From: Candidatus Francisella endociliophora
GTDB lineage: Bacteria; Pseudomonadota; Gammaproteobacteria; Francisellales; Francisellaceae
Direction: 5' to 3'
DNA length: 64,000 nucleotides
Assembly: GCF_000764555.1 (NCBI RefSeq)
Contig: NZ_CP009574.1
Coordinates: 1,364,001-1,428,000 of the forward strand
Part shown: piece after piece, positions 1 through 9,288 of the stretch
Numbering within the stretch: the first letter of the stretch is position 1
Layout of the letters: the number at the start of each line of letters is the position of its first letter
Program-made: the position numbers and the translations under genes
The notes under the pieces: generated by a model
Databases searched by the model: none
The model's input: only the letters and a program-made list of their open reading frames with translations
Told to the model about the DNA's origin: nothing

Positions 1-744
1 AGGAAACTTAATAATAAGCCAATTAATAAAGATATTATTTATTTTTTTGTAGCTCTTGTTGTTGGTGGAGTTATATTGGCAGCAGCTCCAGGTAACTATA
101 AAAGATTGGATGTTTTAGCTGGTTCGAGAGATATTGGATTATTGCAAAATATTCATTTTATGTGGCAATTATTGATGTATCATCCGTATGCTAAGCTACT
201 TCATTATATGATAGCTGTTATAGCACTACTATTACTAGTAGATAAGGATATTAATATTAAATCAAAAGTTGTTTATTTCGTAGCTCTTGTTGTTTCATTA
301 TTTGTTTTAGCACCAGTTGTTGGGCAGTATGGTGGGCTTAATCAAAGAGTTCTTATGATCTACTATGTGTTATTTTTCTTAGTTATTTTAGATTTAGTAT
401 ATCGATCTAAAAATATTTTTGTTGTAAGATTAGTCGAGATTTTTAGTAAATTATTTTGGCTTTTAGGAATTGTTCTTGCTTTTCAATTAAGTCAGGTCTT
501 CGCGGCATACATATCATTGCATAACTATGAATCACAGAGACAACAGCTTATTGGCTATTATCACCAGCATGATATAAAAGACGCATCGTTTCCAATTAAT
601 TACAATGCTTTATTAGATACGAGTTATAAGTTTATTTACTTTGATGATATAACACCTTTAAAAAGTGATTGGAGAAATAAGGGCTTTGCTAGTTATTATG
701 ATTTTGACAGTGTTGTATTAACTATACCTCATAAAACAAAATAA
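1..744 (+). CDS. Multispanning membrane protein, 5' end cut by window edge
   Basis: The frame is open from the first base, so the true start lies upstream; 247 residues are visible. The visible part has several hydrophobic segments (roughly residues 14-26, 65-80, 92-108, 114-132, 148-165) and a soluble C-terminal tail of about 80 residues. An APGNYKR stretch just after the first hydrophobic segment resembles the loop motif of DUF6056-type polytopic membrane proteins, which are glycosyltransferase-like proteins of unknown function. That family assignment is from memory and weak. The next gene, rpsT, is convergent. No function can be assigned with confidence. Confidence 0.6.
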   Translation, partial: RKLNNKPINKDIIYFFVALVVGGVILAAAPGNYKRLDVLAGSRDIGLLQNIHFMWQLLMYHPYAKLLHYMIAVIALLLLVDKDINIKSKVVYFVALVVSLFVLAPVVGQYGGLNQRVLMIYYVLFFLVILDLVYRSKNIFVVRLVEIFSKLFWLLGIVLAFQLSQVFAAYISLHNYESQRQQLIGYYHQHDIKDASFPINYNALLDTSYKFIYFDDITPLKSDWRNKGFASYYDFDSVVLTIPHKTK

Positions 745-814
745 AGTTCAGTAGTTATATTATTCGATAGCCTAGTAGAGATAATCCAACTACTACAAAG
801 AGATTTCAAGTTAT

Positions 815-849
815 TTAAAATCCTACTCTTGCTCACAATAGCAGAGTAG
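815..849 (-). terminator. Possible rpsT terminator hairpin
   Basis: Positions 823-832 (CTACTCTTGC) pair with 841-849 (GCAGAGTAG) around an 8-base loop. Read on the minus strand the hairpin lies about 50 bases after the rpsT stop codon and is followed by GATTTTAAA, a weak U-rich tract. Position and stem fit a rho-independent terminator for rpsT; the poor U-tract keeps confidence moderate. Confidence 0.4.
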
Positions 850-899
850 TAGAAAAAATAATAATAAGAGATGTTATAGAAAAACGATAGATTAAATAA

Positions 900-1169
900 T
901 TAAGCAGCAGAAAGAGCTTTGATTTTAGCACTTAGACGAGACTTATGTCTAGCAGCTTTATTCTTATGGATAAGCCCTTTTGTTGCATATTTGTCTAGTA
1001 AAGAAACAACTTTAGTGAAGCTTGCTTTAGCTGCTTCAACATCACCTTTTTCGATAGCGTTAGTTGTTTTCTTTAAGAAAGTTCTCATTACAGAGCGACG
1101 AGCAACATTGTGTTGACGATTTCTTTCAGCTTGAACGATTCTTTTTTTTGCTTGTTTTGAGTTAGCCAA
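900..1169 (-). CDS. rpsT: 30S ribosomal protein S20
   Basis: An 89-residue, strongly basic, all-helical protein starting [18 protein letters not shown] and containing the conserved MRTFLKK and [10 protein letters not shown] segments of bacterial S20. Length is standard for the family (about 86-90). S20 binds the 5' domain of 16S rRNA and helps early assembly of the small subunit. The start is supported by a CTGGAG Shine-Dalgarno sequence just upstream. It is monocistronic, with its own promoter and a leader hairpin (described separately). A 65-codon frame on the opposite strand is only its shadow. Confidence 0.97.
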   Translation of the reverse strand: MANSKQAKKRIVQAERNRQHNVARRSVMRTFLKKTTNAIEKGDVEAAKASFTKVVSLLDKYATKGLIHKNKAARHKSRLSAKIKALSAA

Positions 1170-1212
1170 TTTGATTCTCCAGTTTTAATTTTTTTACTTT
1201 TTTATAGTTATC

Positions 1213-1240
1213 TGTTTCTTTGGGGGGATTTCAAGAAACA
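1213..1240 (-). promoter_or_regulatory. Leader hairpin of rpsT with C-rich loop
   Basis: In the rpsT 5' untranslated region, TGTTTCTT pairs perfectly with AAGAAACA around a 12-base loop that contains six consecutive C residues on the mRNA strand. It lies between the predicted promoter and the GGAG ribosome binding site. The C-run could pair with a purine-rich sequence such as the Shine-Dalgarno element. A regulatory role is inferred, not shown. Confidence 0.4.
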
Positions 1241-1267
1241 TAAATATATAAATTTAATAGCTAAAGT

Positions 1268-1296
1268 ATTTTGCATACATTGTACTTTTTTGTCAA
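1268..1296 (-). promoter_or_regulatory. Predicted sigma-70 promoter of rpsT
   Basis: On the minus strand a perfect -35 TTGACA (complement of 1291-1296) is separated by 17 bases from CAAAAT (complement of 1268-1273). Spacing is ideal and the -10 is a partial match. It is about 100 bases upstream of the rpsT start. Confidence 0.5.
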
Positions 1297-1430
1297 CTAA
1301 AAATAAAACATAGAGTTGATATTTTCACCATTAAGAGTTCTATCACTACATTTTAAAGAGATTTTATAGCATAATAGGTGCTAGATTTATAAATAAAAAC
1401 TTATTTTAGTAACATATAGAACTTAACTTT

Positions 1431-3215
1431 ATGAAAAATATTAGAAACTTCTCGATAATTGCACATATTGACCATGGTAAATCTACGCTATCAGACAGAT
1501 TTATCCAAGTATGTAATGGTTTAACAGAAAGAGAGATGAAAGAACAAGTTCTGGATTCTATGGATATAGAAAGAGAGCGAGGTATTACAATTAAAGCTCA
1601 ATCTGTAACTTTGGATTATACTGCAAAAGATGGTCAAACATATCAGCTTAATTTTATTGATACTCCAGGACATGTGGATTTCTCTTATGAAGTATCTCGT
1701 TCACTAGCCGCTTGTGAAGGTGCGCTACTAGTAGTAGATGCTGCCCAAGGTGTGGAGGCTCAAACAGTAGCAAACTGTTATACAGCTATTGAGCAAGATT
1801 TAGAAGTTATTCCTATATTGAATAAAATAGATCTACCTTCTGCAGAACCAGAAAGAGTTGCAGAAGAGATAGAGGAAATTATTGGTATTGATGCAACAGA
1901 CGCAACTACTTGTAGTGCTAAGACTGGTATAGGTGTTGAAGATGTACTGGAAACTATCGTTGCAAAAGTCCCAGCTCCTCAAGGTGATGTAAATGAGAAG
2001 TTACAGGCTCTAATTATTGACTCATGGTTTGATAATTATCTTGGAGTGGTTTCTCTTGTGCGAATTAAAAATGGTACTTTGAGAAAAGGTGAGAAATTTA
2101 AGGTCATGTCAACAGGGATATCATACCAAGCAGATAGAGTAGGTGTATTTACTCCAAAGATGAAGGATCTTGATCATTTAAAAGCTGGTGAGGTCGGCTT
2201 TATTATTGCAGGTATTAAGGATATTCACGGTGCTCCAGTAGGGGATACTTTGACACATACCCACAATCCAACTGATAAAGCGGTACCTGGATTTAAGAAA
2301 GTACAGCCGCAAGTTTATGCAGGTATGTTTACAATTAGCTCAGATGATTATCCTGACTTTAGAGAAGCATTAGATAAGCTAAGTTTGAATGATGCTTCAC
2401 TTTTCTTTGAACCAGAGGTTTCACAAGCGTTAGGGTTTGGTTTTAGATGTGGATTCTTAGGTATGCTTCACATGGAGATTATCCAAGAAAGATTAGAAAG
2501 AGAATATAATTTAGATCTAATCACATCAGCACCAACTGTAGTTTATAAGGCTGTTAAGAAAGATGGTGAGATGGTTGAAGTTGATAATCCAGCTAAGCTA
2601 CCAGAACCAGGTGCAATTGCAGAAATACATGAGCCAATTGTCCGTGCAAATATTCTTGTACCAAAAGATTTTGTAGGTAGTGTAATTACGATATGTGTTG
2701 AGAAACGTGGTACACAGGTAGATATGAATTATGTAGGTAATCAAGTCTCAATTACTTATGATCTACCAATGATTGAAGTTGTGTCAGATTTCTTTGATAC
2801 TTTGAAGTCAGTAACTAAAGGTTATGGCTCTTTAGATTATGAATTAATCAGATATGAAGCTGCAAATATGGTTCGCCTAGATGTTCTTATTAATGGTGAC
2901 AAAGTTGATGCTTTAGCAAGCATTGTGCATAAAGATCAAGCTAAATATAAAGGTAGAGAGCTAGTTGAGAGATTAAAAGAGCTTATTCCGAGACAGATGT
3001 TTGAAGTTGCAATTCAAGCTGCTGTAGGTGGTACTATTGTTGCTAGAAGTACAGTTAAAGCTTTGCGTAAGAATGTACTAGCAAAATGTTATGGCGGAGA
3101 TGTCTCACGTAAGAAGAAACTACTGGAGAAGCAAAAAGAAGGTAAAAAGAGAATGAAGAATATTGGTTCTGTTGAAATCCCTCAAGAAGCTTTCTTGTCA
3201 GTTTTGAAAAAATAA
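1431..3215 (+). CDS. lepA: Elongation factor 4 (back-translocating GTPase LepA)
   Basis: 594 residues, the usual EF4 length. The GTPase motifs are in order: AHIDHGKST (about 11-19), [12 protein letters not shown] and NKIDLP. These are followed by EF-G-like domains II, III and V and the EF4-specific C-terminal domain with the conserved [18 protein letters not shown] segment near the end. EF4 acts on the ribosome, where it can reverse translocation and aids biogenesis or stalled translation, and associates with the membrane under some conditions. In many proteobacteria lepA precedes lepB; here it is followed within a few bases by mnmA, an RNA-modification gene, so the two are probably co-transcribed. 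Confidence 0.97.
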   Translation: MKNIRNFSIIAHIDHGKSTLSDRFIQVCNGLTEREMKEQVLDSMDIERERGITIKAQSVTLDYTAKDGQTYQLNFIDTPGHVDFSYEVSRSLAACEGALLVVDAAQGVEAQTVANCYTAIEQDLEVIPILNKIDLPSAEPERVAEEIEEIIGIDATDATTCSAKTGIGVEDVLETIVAKVPAPQGDVNEKLQALIIDSWFDNYLGVVSLVRIKNGTLRKGEKFKVMSTGISYQADRVGVFTPKMKDLDHLKAGEVGFIIAGIKDIHGAPVGDTLTHTHNPTDKAVPGFKKVQPQVYAGMFTISSDDYPDFREALDKLSLNDASLFFEPEVSQALGFGFRCGFLGMLHMEIIQERLEREYNLDLITSAPTVVYKAVKKDGEMVEVDNPAKLPEPGAIAEIHEPIVRANILVPKDFVGSVITICVEKRGTQVDMNYVGNQVSITYDLPMIEVVSDFFDTLKSVTKGYGSLDYELIRYEAANMVRLDVLINGDKVDALASIVHKDQAKYKGRELVERLKELIPRQMFEVAIQAAVGGTIVARSTVKALRKNVLAKCYGGDVSRKKKLLEKQKEGKKRMKNIGSVEIPQEAFLSVLKK

Positions 3216-3226
3216 AATTGGTTATT

Positions 3227-4306
3227 ATGCAAAATAAAAAAATAATAGTAGGTATCTCAGGTGGTGTGGATTCATCAGTTTCAGCTTTGTTACTAAAACA
3301 GCAAGGTTATGATGTAACTGGTGTATTTATGAAAAACTGGGAAGAGGATGATACGGATGAGTTTTGCTCGGCAGAGCAAGATATTGCAGATGCTCAAGCT
3401 GTTTGTGATTCTATCGGAATTCCATTTAAGAAAATAAACTTTGCTGCGGAATATTGGGATAATGTTTTTGAACATTTTCTAACAGAATATAAAGCTGGTA
3501 GAACACCAAACCCTGATATTTTATGTAACAAAGAAATTAAGTTTAAAGCATTTCTGAGCTATGTTCATCTTTTAGGTGGTGATTATATAGCCACAGGTCA
3601 TTATGCGCGTACAAAAGTACTAGATGATGGTACAGTTCAGTTAGTCAAAGGCCTTGATGATAACAAAGATCAGACTTATTTCTTATATACTTTAGGTCAA
3701 AAGCAATTAAGCCAAACAATGTTTCCAATTGGGGATATTGAGAAGTTAAAAGTTCGTGAAATTGCTAAAGAAAATAAGCTTGTAACATTTGATAAAAAAG
3801 ACAGTACAGGGATATGTTTCATCGGGGAGCGTAAGTTTAAAGAGTTCTTGTCAAAATTCTTACCTGCTCAAAAGGGTGAAATCCATGATGAAAATGGTAT
3901 TAAGATAGGCACTCATGATGGGCTTATGTATTATACAATTGGTCAAAGGCAAGGTTTAGGTATAGGCGGAGTGAAAAATCGTCCTGAGGTGCCTTGGTTT
4001 GCAGCTAAAAAGGATTTGGATAATAATGTGTTAATCGCAGTACAAGGGCATAATCATCCAATGCTTTTTAAAGACTCTTTAGCCGCTATAGATCTTAGCT
4101 GGGTTGCTGGTAAGCCACCTGCTGATAGTTTTAAATGCAAAGCTAAGGTTCGATATAGGCAGCAAGATCAAGCCTGTGAAGTTACTGTAAATGATAATGG
4201 TTCAGTTAACGTAGTGTTTGATAATCCACAAAGGGCTATTACACCAGGACAGTCTGTTGTTTTTTATGATGGAGATGTTTGCTTAGGTGGGGGAATTATA
4301 GTTTAG
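3227..4306 (+). CDS. mnmA: tRNA 2-thiouridylase MnmA
   Basis: A 359-residue protein from the ATG at 3227; a TTG three codons upstream extends the frame but the ATG matches the usual [13 protein letters not shown]-type start. The N-terminal PP-loop GISGGVDSS binds ATP. The two conserved catalytic cysteines are in [12 protein letters not shown] (about residue 103) and [12 protein letters not shown] (about residue 200). MnmA transfers sulfur to C2 of U34 in tRNA-Lys, -Glu and -Gln, receiving persulfide from the IscS/Tus relay. It starts 11 bases after lepA. The 3' end faces the next gene at 12 bases distance. Interestingly, the only tRNA gene in this window (tRNA-Gln, TTG anticodon) is one of its substrates. 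Confidence 0.96.
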   Translation: MQNKKIIVGISGGVDSSVSALLLKQQGYDVTGVFMKNWEEDDTDEFCSAEQDIADAQAVCDSIGIPFKKINFAAEYWDNVFEHFLTEYKAGRTPNPDILCNKEIKFKAFLSYVHLLGGDYIATGHYARTKVLDDGTVQLVKGLDDNKDQTYFLYTLGQKQLSQTMFPIGDIEKLKVREIAKENKLVTFDKKDSTGICFIGERKFKEFLSKFLPAQKGEIHDENGIKIGTHDGLMYYTIGQRQGLGIGGVKNRPEVPWFAAKKDLDNNVLIAVQGHNHPMLFKDSLAAIDLSWVAGKPPADSFKCKAKVRYRQQDQACEVTVNDNGSVNVVFDNPQRAITPGQSVVFYDGDVCLGGGIIV

Positions 4307-4318
4307 AGAAAAGAGCTT

Positions 4319-5248
4319 TTATTTTCCGTTATCGCTACCTAGTGTTGTTCTATTTGTCATAGTAGGATCTTCATCTTTTGTTTCCTCTTTAGCTGCTGAT
4401 GTAGGAGCACTACTGCCACTACTAAGTTCTTTAGCTTTAGCAGCTTGTATATCTGCTTTTGTAATTATTTCTTTACCGTCTAAGGCAGATACTTTGTTAG
4501 CGATATCTTCATGAGGATCTCCAGCAATTTGCTGTTCTTTGTCTACAACGTCTGAAAGATAATGAGCTACTTCTTCTTTAACATCTTTTTGATTTCTTAG
4601 AACATCCCTTTGCATATATTGTGCTTCGTGTACTGCATCAATAGTCATGTGCGTGTATAAATATTCAGGATCTATAATAAATGGTCTAAGTTTTGTGTTA
4701 AAGTTCTTTTCAACACCTGGGAAATCAACCGTATAAGCTACTTTTATACGTTTCTGACCATCATCTCCAGTAGTAACCATTGCAACTAAATTTGCATCAA
4801 GTTTGTATTCTCTTCTAACTAGATGATATTGTTGTTTCCTATCTAAAACGATTTGTCTAATAGGTGTAGCATATACATCTTCAGTTTCTATAGGCTTATT
4901 AACAGTTGTAATGCCAGCTTTTTGTAGTTCTGCGATAGCGTAGCTACCATAGTCATCTTTAGCTAGTCTTAGATCTATTTCGATCATTTTAGCAAGTACT
5001 TTTTCTCTAAATTCTCTAGCTTCTTTTAGTGTGAAGGCTAGGCAAGTACCTGTATCATCTTTTTGAAAACAACCATTTCTTTTATCAATTAAGACAAAAA
5101 GCTTTTGAGTCTTATCATAATACAATTGGTAATCTGGTGAGTCTTCGCCATGACCTAAGTAAACGAATTTATCACCAGAAAGCATTCCGCAAGATGTTAC
5201 AACAAGCACTAGGGCTAGTATTGCTGCTTTTTTAAAAATATTACGCAT
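4319..5248 (-). CDS. Predicted lipoprotein of unknown function
   Basis: 309 residues with a type II signal peptide ending in the lipobox VTSC (Cys20). After the membrane anchor there is a mixed alpha/beta region to about residue 215, then a helical stretch, and a low-complexity Ser/Ala/Glu/Lys/Thr-rich tail typical of an extended linker. I do not recognise a named domain. Two cysteines (in NGCFQKDDTGTC) sit close together and could form a disulfide in the periplasm. It lies 95 bases downstream of def on the same strand, so it could be a read-through member of the riboflavin transcript or have its own promoter. Its 3' end is convergent with mnmA. Confidence 0.75.
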   Translation of the reverse strand: MRNIFKKAAILALVLVVTSCGMLSGDKFVYLGHGEDSPDYQLYYDKTQKLFVLIDKRNGCFQKDDTGTCLAFTLKEAREFREKVLAKMIEIDLRLAKDDYGSYAIAELQKAGITTVNKPIETEDVYATPIRQIVLDRKQQYHLVRREYKLDANLVAMVTTGDDGQKRIKVAYTVDFPGVEKNFNTKLRPFIIDPEYLYTHMTIDAVHEAQYMQRDVLRNQKDVKEEVAHYLSDVVDKEQQIAGDPHEDIANKVSALDGKEIITKADIQAAKAKELSSGSSAPTSAAKEETKDEDPTMTNRTTLGSDNGK

Positions 5249-5343
5249 ATTAATCCAGATATTTTTTAATATAGTTACAAAACATAATTTTTGCTTAGCT
5301 ACGCTAAAAAGTAAAGCACTGATTATACAAAAACAACTAAAAA

Positions 5344-5862
5344 TTAAGCAGTTGAATTTTCTTTCATTAGTTTTTTATATTTTTTCTCTATCATTTTTCT
5401 TTTAAGAGAGCCTAAATGATCAAAAAATGTAATGCCATTTAGATGGTCTATCTCATGCTGAATGCAACGAGCTAAGAAGTCTTCCTTTTCAATCTCAATC
5501 TCTTCACCAAATTCATTCAATGCTTTTATCTTGACAGTTGTTGCTCTATTTACTTTTGCTGAAACGCCTGGGAATGAAAGGCAACCTTCTTCATCAATAA
5601 TTTCACCATTTTGTTCAATTATTTCTGGATTAATGATAGTGATTATTTCAGGACTTGTATCGTCCAGATTATCGTACATTATAAAAAATCTTTTTTTTAT
5701 TCCTACCTGTACAGCAGCTAAACCAACTCCATTAGCTTCTATCATCATCTCTTTCATTTCAGCAATAGTTGCACGAAAGTCATCGTTGATGTCTTCTTTT
5801 GCTACTTCTTTAGCAACCTCTTTTAAAACTGGATGAGGGTACTTTAGAATTTCTAAAGACAT
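5344..5862 (-). CDS. def: Peptide deformylase
   Basis: 172 residues, the normal length. All three diagnostic motifs are present: GVGLAAVQVG (about 45-54), EGCLSFPG and QHEIDHLNG; the Cys of the second and the two His of the third bind the catalytic metal, with Glu as the base. The enzyme removes the formyl group from the N-terminal Met of new proteins. It begins two bases after ribH, so it is the last gene of the riboflavin operon and may be expressed from the FMN-riboswitch-controlled transcript unless an internal promoter exists. Confidence 0.96.
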   Translation of the reverse strand: MSLEILKYPHPVLKEVAKEVAKEDINDDFRATIAEMKEMMIEANGVGLAAVQVGIKKRFFIMYDNLDDTSPEIITIINPEIIEQNGEIIDEEGCLSFPGVSAKVNRATTVKIKALNEFGEEIEIEKEDFLARCIQHEIDHLNGITFFDHLGSLKRKMIEKKYKKLMKENSTA

Positions 5863-5864
5863 AT

Positions 5865-6308
5865 TTATACTCCTTGTTCTAATATATCTTTCTTCATTTT
5901 TGCCATAGTTAGAGCAGCTTGAACACAGTATTTACCTTTATGTCCTTTTTTTCCACCAACTCTTTCTAAAGCTTGCTCCTTGTTATGCGTAGTTAATATA
6001 CCAAAAATCACAGGTAAATTATATTGGTGCATAACTTTTTGTGTACCGTAGCTAACTTGGTCACACACATAATCATAATGGTCAGTTTCACCACGAATTA
6101 CACAGCCAAGTAATACAATAGCATCAAACTTTCCGGTTTCTGCTAAAAGCTTAGCAGCAAAGGGAAGTTCAACTGCACCAGGTACTCTTTTTATATATAT
6201 TTGACTATCTTTTAGACCTTGAGAATATGCTTCTTCTAAAGCACCTTCAAGCATTTTATCAGTAATTAATGAATTAAATTCGCTTACAACAATAGCTAGT
6301 TTTTCCAT
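5865..6308 (-). CDS. ribH: 6,7-dimethyl-8-ribityllumazine synthase
   Basis: 147 residues, close to the family norm (about 150). Recognisable elements are the N-terminal IVVSEFNSLIT substrate loop, VPGAVELPFAAK, the LGCVIRGETDHYDYV block, and the C-terminal region with a conserved basic residue (GKKGHKGKYCVQAA). Lumazine synthase condenses 5-amino-6-ribitylamino-uracil with the butanone phosphate made by RibB; it normally forms a large oligomer. It sits five bases after ribBA and two bases before def. Confidence 0.96.
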   Translation of the reverse strand: MEKLAIVVSEFNSLITDKMLEGALEEAYSQGLKDSQIYIKRVPGAVELPFAAKLLAETGKFDAIVLLGCVIRGETDHYDYVCDQVSYGTQKVMHQYNLPVIFGILTTHNKEQALERVGGKKGHKGKYCVQAALTMAKMKKDILEQGV

Positions 6309-6313
6309 GGTTT

Positions 6314-7525
6314 TTATATCCCTTTGATTGTATGTTTCATTTTGTCTTTCTTTGTCATGAGATAGTCTTTGTTATGAGAGTTTACAAAAGCATCACATGC
6401 AACAGGCTCAGCATGTATACCTACAGTCTCAAGAGCATGTATTTTTTTTGGATTATTTGAGATTAGGCGACACTTATCTATTTGGTTATATTTGAGAACT
6501 TGTATGGCTAGATCATACTTTCTAGAGTCTACTGGTAATCCTAGTGCCACATTTGCTTCAATTGTGTCCATTTTTTCATTTATCTGTAAGTTATAGGCCT
6601 TTAGTTTATTTGTTAAACCAATACCTCGACCTTCTTGGTTTAGATATATTAAATATCCTCCTTCTTGGCTTATCATTTGCATTGCTGCTTTTAGCTGAGC
6701 TTGACAGTCACATCTTAGAGAGCCAAAAAGATCGCCAGTTATACATGATGAGTGCATTCTAACAAGAGGAATATCTCCACTATAAGGTTTTGATAGTACA
6801 ACAACCTCTTCATTGTTGAATTTGTCCTTATATACAGTCATCTCAAGCTCACCAACACCGTCAAAGGGTATTGTGGAACTAGCAGATTTTTCAATAAAAA
6901 CTTCTGTAGCTAAACGGTATTGATATAGTTCAGCAATTGTCAAAAGTGGTAGATCATGTTTTTTGGCAAACTTTTCTAATTGCTCAGTTTTCATCATAGA
7001 GCCATCTTTATTCATAAGCTCACATAAAACACCAGCACTGTTGAAACTACTTAGCTTCATAAGATCAACCGCAGCCTCCGTATGGCCATTGCGACCAAGT
7101 ACACCTTTATCATTAGCAATAAGTGGGAAAATATGTCCAGGCCTAGCAAGCTCATCTGCTTTGGCATTTACTTTAGATGCTACTTGTATTGTACGGGCCC
7201 TGTCTTTTGCAGATACGCCAGTTGTTACACCTTCTTTTGCTTCTATTGTTACTGTAAAAGGAGTTGAGAATGTGCTGTTATTTTTATCAGCAGTAACCAT
7301 AGGGGCTAGATTTAGAGCACTTGCTCTTTTTGAGTCCATGGATAAACATACGATACCGCTTGTATGCTCTAGCATAAAGGCGATATTTTCTTCAGAAGCC
7401 AGCTGGCCAGGTAGGATTAAATCACCTTCATTTTCTCTATCGTGATCATCTGCTACCACAACAGGTTTACCTTGCTTTAAGGCGTTAATAGCTTTTTCAA
7501 CATTGTGTTTTGTTTGTTCAAACAT
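6314..7525 (-). CDS. ribBA: Bifunctional DHBP synthase / GTP cyclohydrolase II
   Basis: 403 residues. The N-terminal half (to about 200) is 3,4-dihydroxy-2-butanone 4-phosphate synthase with the acidic loop DDHDRENEGDL. The C-terminal half is GTP cyclohydrolase II, with RMHSSCITGDLFGSLRCDC supplying the zinc cysteines, QEGRGIGL, and the NNPKK segment. Both halves appear complete, so one polypeptide starts both branches of riboflavin synthesis, from ribulose 5-phosphate and from GTP. It overlaps the end of ribE by 8 bases, implying translational coupling. Confidence 0.96.
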   Translation of the reverse strand: MFEQTKHNVEKAINALKQGKPVVVADDHDRENEGDLILPGQLASEENIAFMLEHTSGIVCLSMDSKRASALNLAPMVTADKNNSTFSTPFTVTIEAKEGVTTGVSAKDRARTIQVASKVNAKADELARPGHIFPLIANDKGVLGRNGHTEAAVDLMKLSSFNSAGVLCELMNKDGSMMKTEQLEKFAKKHDLPLLTIAELYQYRLATEVFIEKSASSTIPFDGVGELEMTVYKDKFNNEEVVVLSKPYSGDIPLVRMHSSCITGDLFGSLRCDCQAQLKAAMQMISQEGGYLIYLNQEGRGIGLTNKLKAYNLQINEKMDTIEANVALGLPVDSRKYDLAIQVLKYNQIDKCRLISNNPKKIHALETVGIHAEPVACDAFVNSHNKDYLMTKKDKMKHTIKGI

Positions 7526-8117
7526 TTTTATTTAGTCCTGTTATATATTTGTATATGTATTTACCAGTTGCATCAGCTTCAAGGTTTACAAATGAGCCTT
7601 CTGTATAACCTTGAGCTATAGTTACTTCAATCGTGTGAGGTATTAGAGTTACTGTGAAAGACTCTTTTAAAACATCTATGACAGTAATGCTCATACCATC
7701 GATAGTTACAAAGCCTTTTTCTACTAGGTAAGCTAAAAAATCATTAGATGCTGATATCTCAACAATCCAAGCATAACCATTGGCTTGTATGCTTTTGATT
7801 TGACCTGTCTCATCGATATGTCCTTGCACCATATGGCCTCCAACATGATCGCCGTATCTCATCGCAAGTTCGGTGTTTACTTTGTCACCAATTTTTAGAG
7901 TGTCTAAGCTAGTTTTTTCAAGAGTCTCTGGGACAGTATCAAAGCTTGCTGTATTTCCATTTAATTCAGTTACAGTTAAGCATGTGCCATTAATAGCAAC
8001 ACTATCACCAATTTTGCAATTTGAACTATTATCAAACTTTATCTGAAAAGTTTTGACATTATTATTTGTCGTTATTTTCTCGATAGTTCCTAGTTCTTGA
8101 ACTATGCCGCTAAACAT
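7518..8117 (-). CDS. ribE: Riboflavin synthase alpha subunit
   Basis: 199 residues beginning MFSGIVQELGTIEKI, with two lumazine-binding beta-barrel repeats of about 95 residues: the first contains GDSVAINGTCLTV, the second GHMVQGHIDETG and GMSITVIDV. The enzyme dismutates two molecules of lumazine to riboflavin plus the pyrimidine, which is recycled. It overlaps ribD upstream and ribBA downstream by 8 bases each. The symbol ribC is used for this enzyme in some species. Confidence 0.95.
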   Translation of the reverse strand: MFSGIVQELGTIEKITTNNNVKTFQIKFDNSSNCKIGDSVAINGTCLTVTELNGNTASFDTVPETLEKTSLDTLKIGDKVNTELAMRYGDHVGGHMVQGHIDETGQIKSIQANGYAWIVEISASNDFLAYLVEKGFVTIDGMSITVIDVLKESFTVTLIPHTIEVTIAQGYTEGSFVNLEADATGKYIYKYITGLNKNV

Positions 8118-9180
8118 TTGTATTTTCCTTAAAGCTAGAGCTTATAAATAAATCCTTACCCATGAAAGCTATATCAGTAAAAGAAAGTTTTTCTTTAGGA
8201 TTATGATTGGCAATTACTACAGGAGATAAGTATGTAGCAAATTCATTTACTAATTTTGAATTGATAAAGTTTTCAATGGTTTTTTTACCGCCTTCAACTA
8301 ATAGGCTTGTTATGCCCATAACTCCCATTCTTTCAAGTAGAGTTCTCAAGCAGACTTTATTGTCATTAGATGAAAGTTTCCAATATTCGACGCCAATATT
8401 ATTGAGTTGCAGAGCTGCTTGATCAGAAATAGTTGTGCAAATAAAAATTGTTTTTGCCTGCTCTTGATTTAGGACTTTCCAGTTATTATTAATCTCATCT
8501 AACTCACTGCAAAGTATAAACTTAGTGGGGTGTTTAATTTCATTAATATTTATTCTTACATCAAGACTAGGATTGTCATCAATAAGTGTTTGTTTTCCAA
8601 TTAAAATAGCATCACAAATGTTGCGTAATTTATGAGTGTGTGTGAAAGCGACTTCAGAGCTTATTTTTTTTGAATCATCACCATTTACAGAGATTTTACC
8701 ATCAAGAGACATTGCCCATTTAGTATAGACAAAAGGCTTTTGTGTTTTTTGATAATGGAAAAATATTTTGTTTAAATCTTGGGCTTGTTTTTCTAAAACA
8801 CCAACCTTAACCTCTATACTAGCATCTTTAAGTTTTTGAGCTCCACCACCAGCAACTTTGGGGTTTGGATCAAGAGTTGCTATAACTACTTTTGCTACTT
8901 TGGCTTTTATGAGAGCCTTTGTACATGGCGGGGTCCGACCTTGATGACAGCAAGGTTCAAGAGTTACATAGACTGTGGAATCTTTTGCATTATAACCAGC
9001 TTTTTTTAGAGCGTGAATTTCTGCATGTGCTTCGCCAGCAACCTCATGCCAACCTTCAGCAATAATCGCTCCATCTTTTACTATTATGCAGCCGACCATG
9101 GGGTTCGGTGACACAGTGAATTTGCCTCTATTTGCTAGAGTCAAAGCCTGTTGCATGTAATATCTATCTATGTTTTTCAT
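8110..9180 (-). CDS. ribD: Riboflavin biosynthesis deaminase/reductase RibD
   Basis: 356 residues. The N-terminal cytidine-deaminase-type domain carries HAEIHALKKAG and PCCHQGRTPPC (zinc ligands and catalytic Glu). The C-terminal NADPH-dependent reductase domain begins about residue 150 (KPFVYTKWAMSLDGKIS) and has the LVEGG segment near residue 315. The enzyme deaminates and then reduces the GTP cyclohydrolase II product. It is the first gene of the operon and its start codon lies just after a hairpin that can mask the translation start downstream of the FMN riboswitch. Confidence 0.96.
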   Translation of the reverse strand: MKNIDRYYMQQALTLANRGKFTVSPNPMVGCIIVKDGAIIAEGWHEVAGEAHAEIHALKKAGYNAKDSTVYVTLEPCCHQGRTPPCTKALIKAKVAKVVIATLDPNPKVAGGGAQKLKDASIEVKVGVLEKQAQDLNKIFFHYQKTQKPFVYTKWAMSLDGKISVNGDDSKKISSEVAFTHTHKLRNICDAILIGKQTLIDDNPSLDVRININEIKHPTKFILCSELDEINNNWKVLNQEQAKTIFICTTISDQAALQLNNIGVEYWKLSSNDNKVCLRTLLERMGVMGITSLLVEGGKKTIENFINSKLVNEFATYLSPVVIANHNPKEKLSFTDIAFMGKDLFISSSFKENTNV

Positions 9181-9181
9181 T

Positions 9182-9211
9182 TGCCCGTCTAAGTTTAGTT
9201 ACGCTAGGGCA
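9182..9211 (-). promoter_or_regulatory. Candidate ribD translation-start sequestering hairpin
   Basis: On the mRNA, TGCCC pairs with GGGCA that sits two bases before the ribD ATG, around a 20-base loop. The masked GGG is the only purine-rich stretch close enough to act as ribosome binding site. Together with its position just after the FMN aptamer this suggests a translational expression platform. No clear U-run terminator is visible in this interval. Confidence 0.4.
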
Positions 9212-9288
9212 GGAGAGGATAATAAATATAATAATGCAAAAACTACAAATATAGTTTAAGCCGTGTAAAAATTATATATTTCTCAAAC

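Noticed and set aside
919-1116. 65-codon frame opposite rpsT
   Set aside because: It is the mirror of the S20 coding sequence with no ribosome binding site and no recognisable protein features.
4309-4323. Small AAAAG/CTTTT stem between mnmA and the lipoprotein gene as a bidirectional terminator
   Set aside because: The stem is only five A/T-rich pairs and would not be stable enough to support a call.
6544-7445. Frames opposite ribBA (72, 160 and 61 codons)
   Set aside because: They are antisense shadows of a well-supported riboflavin gene.
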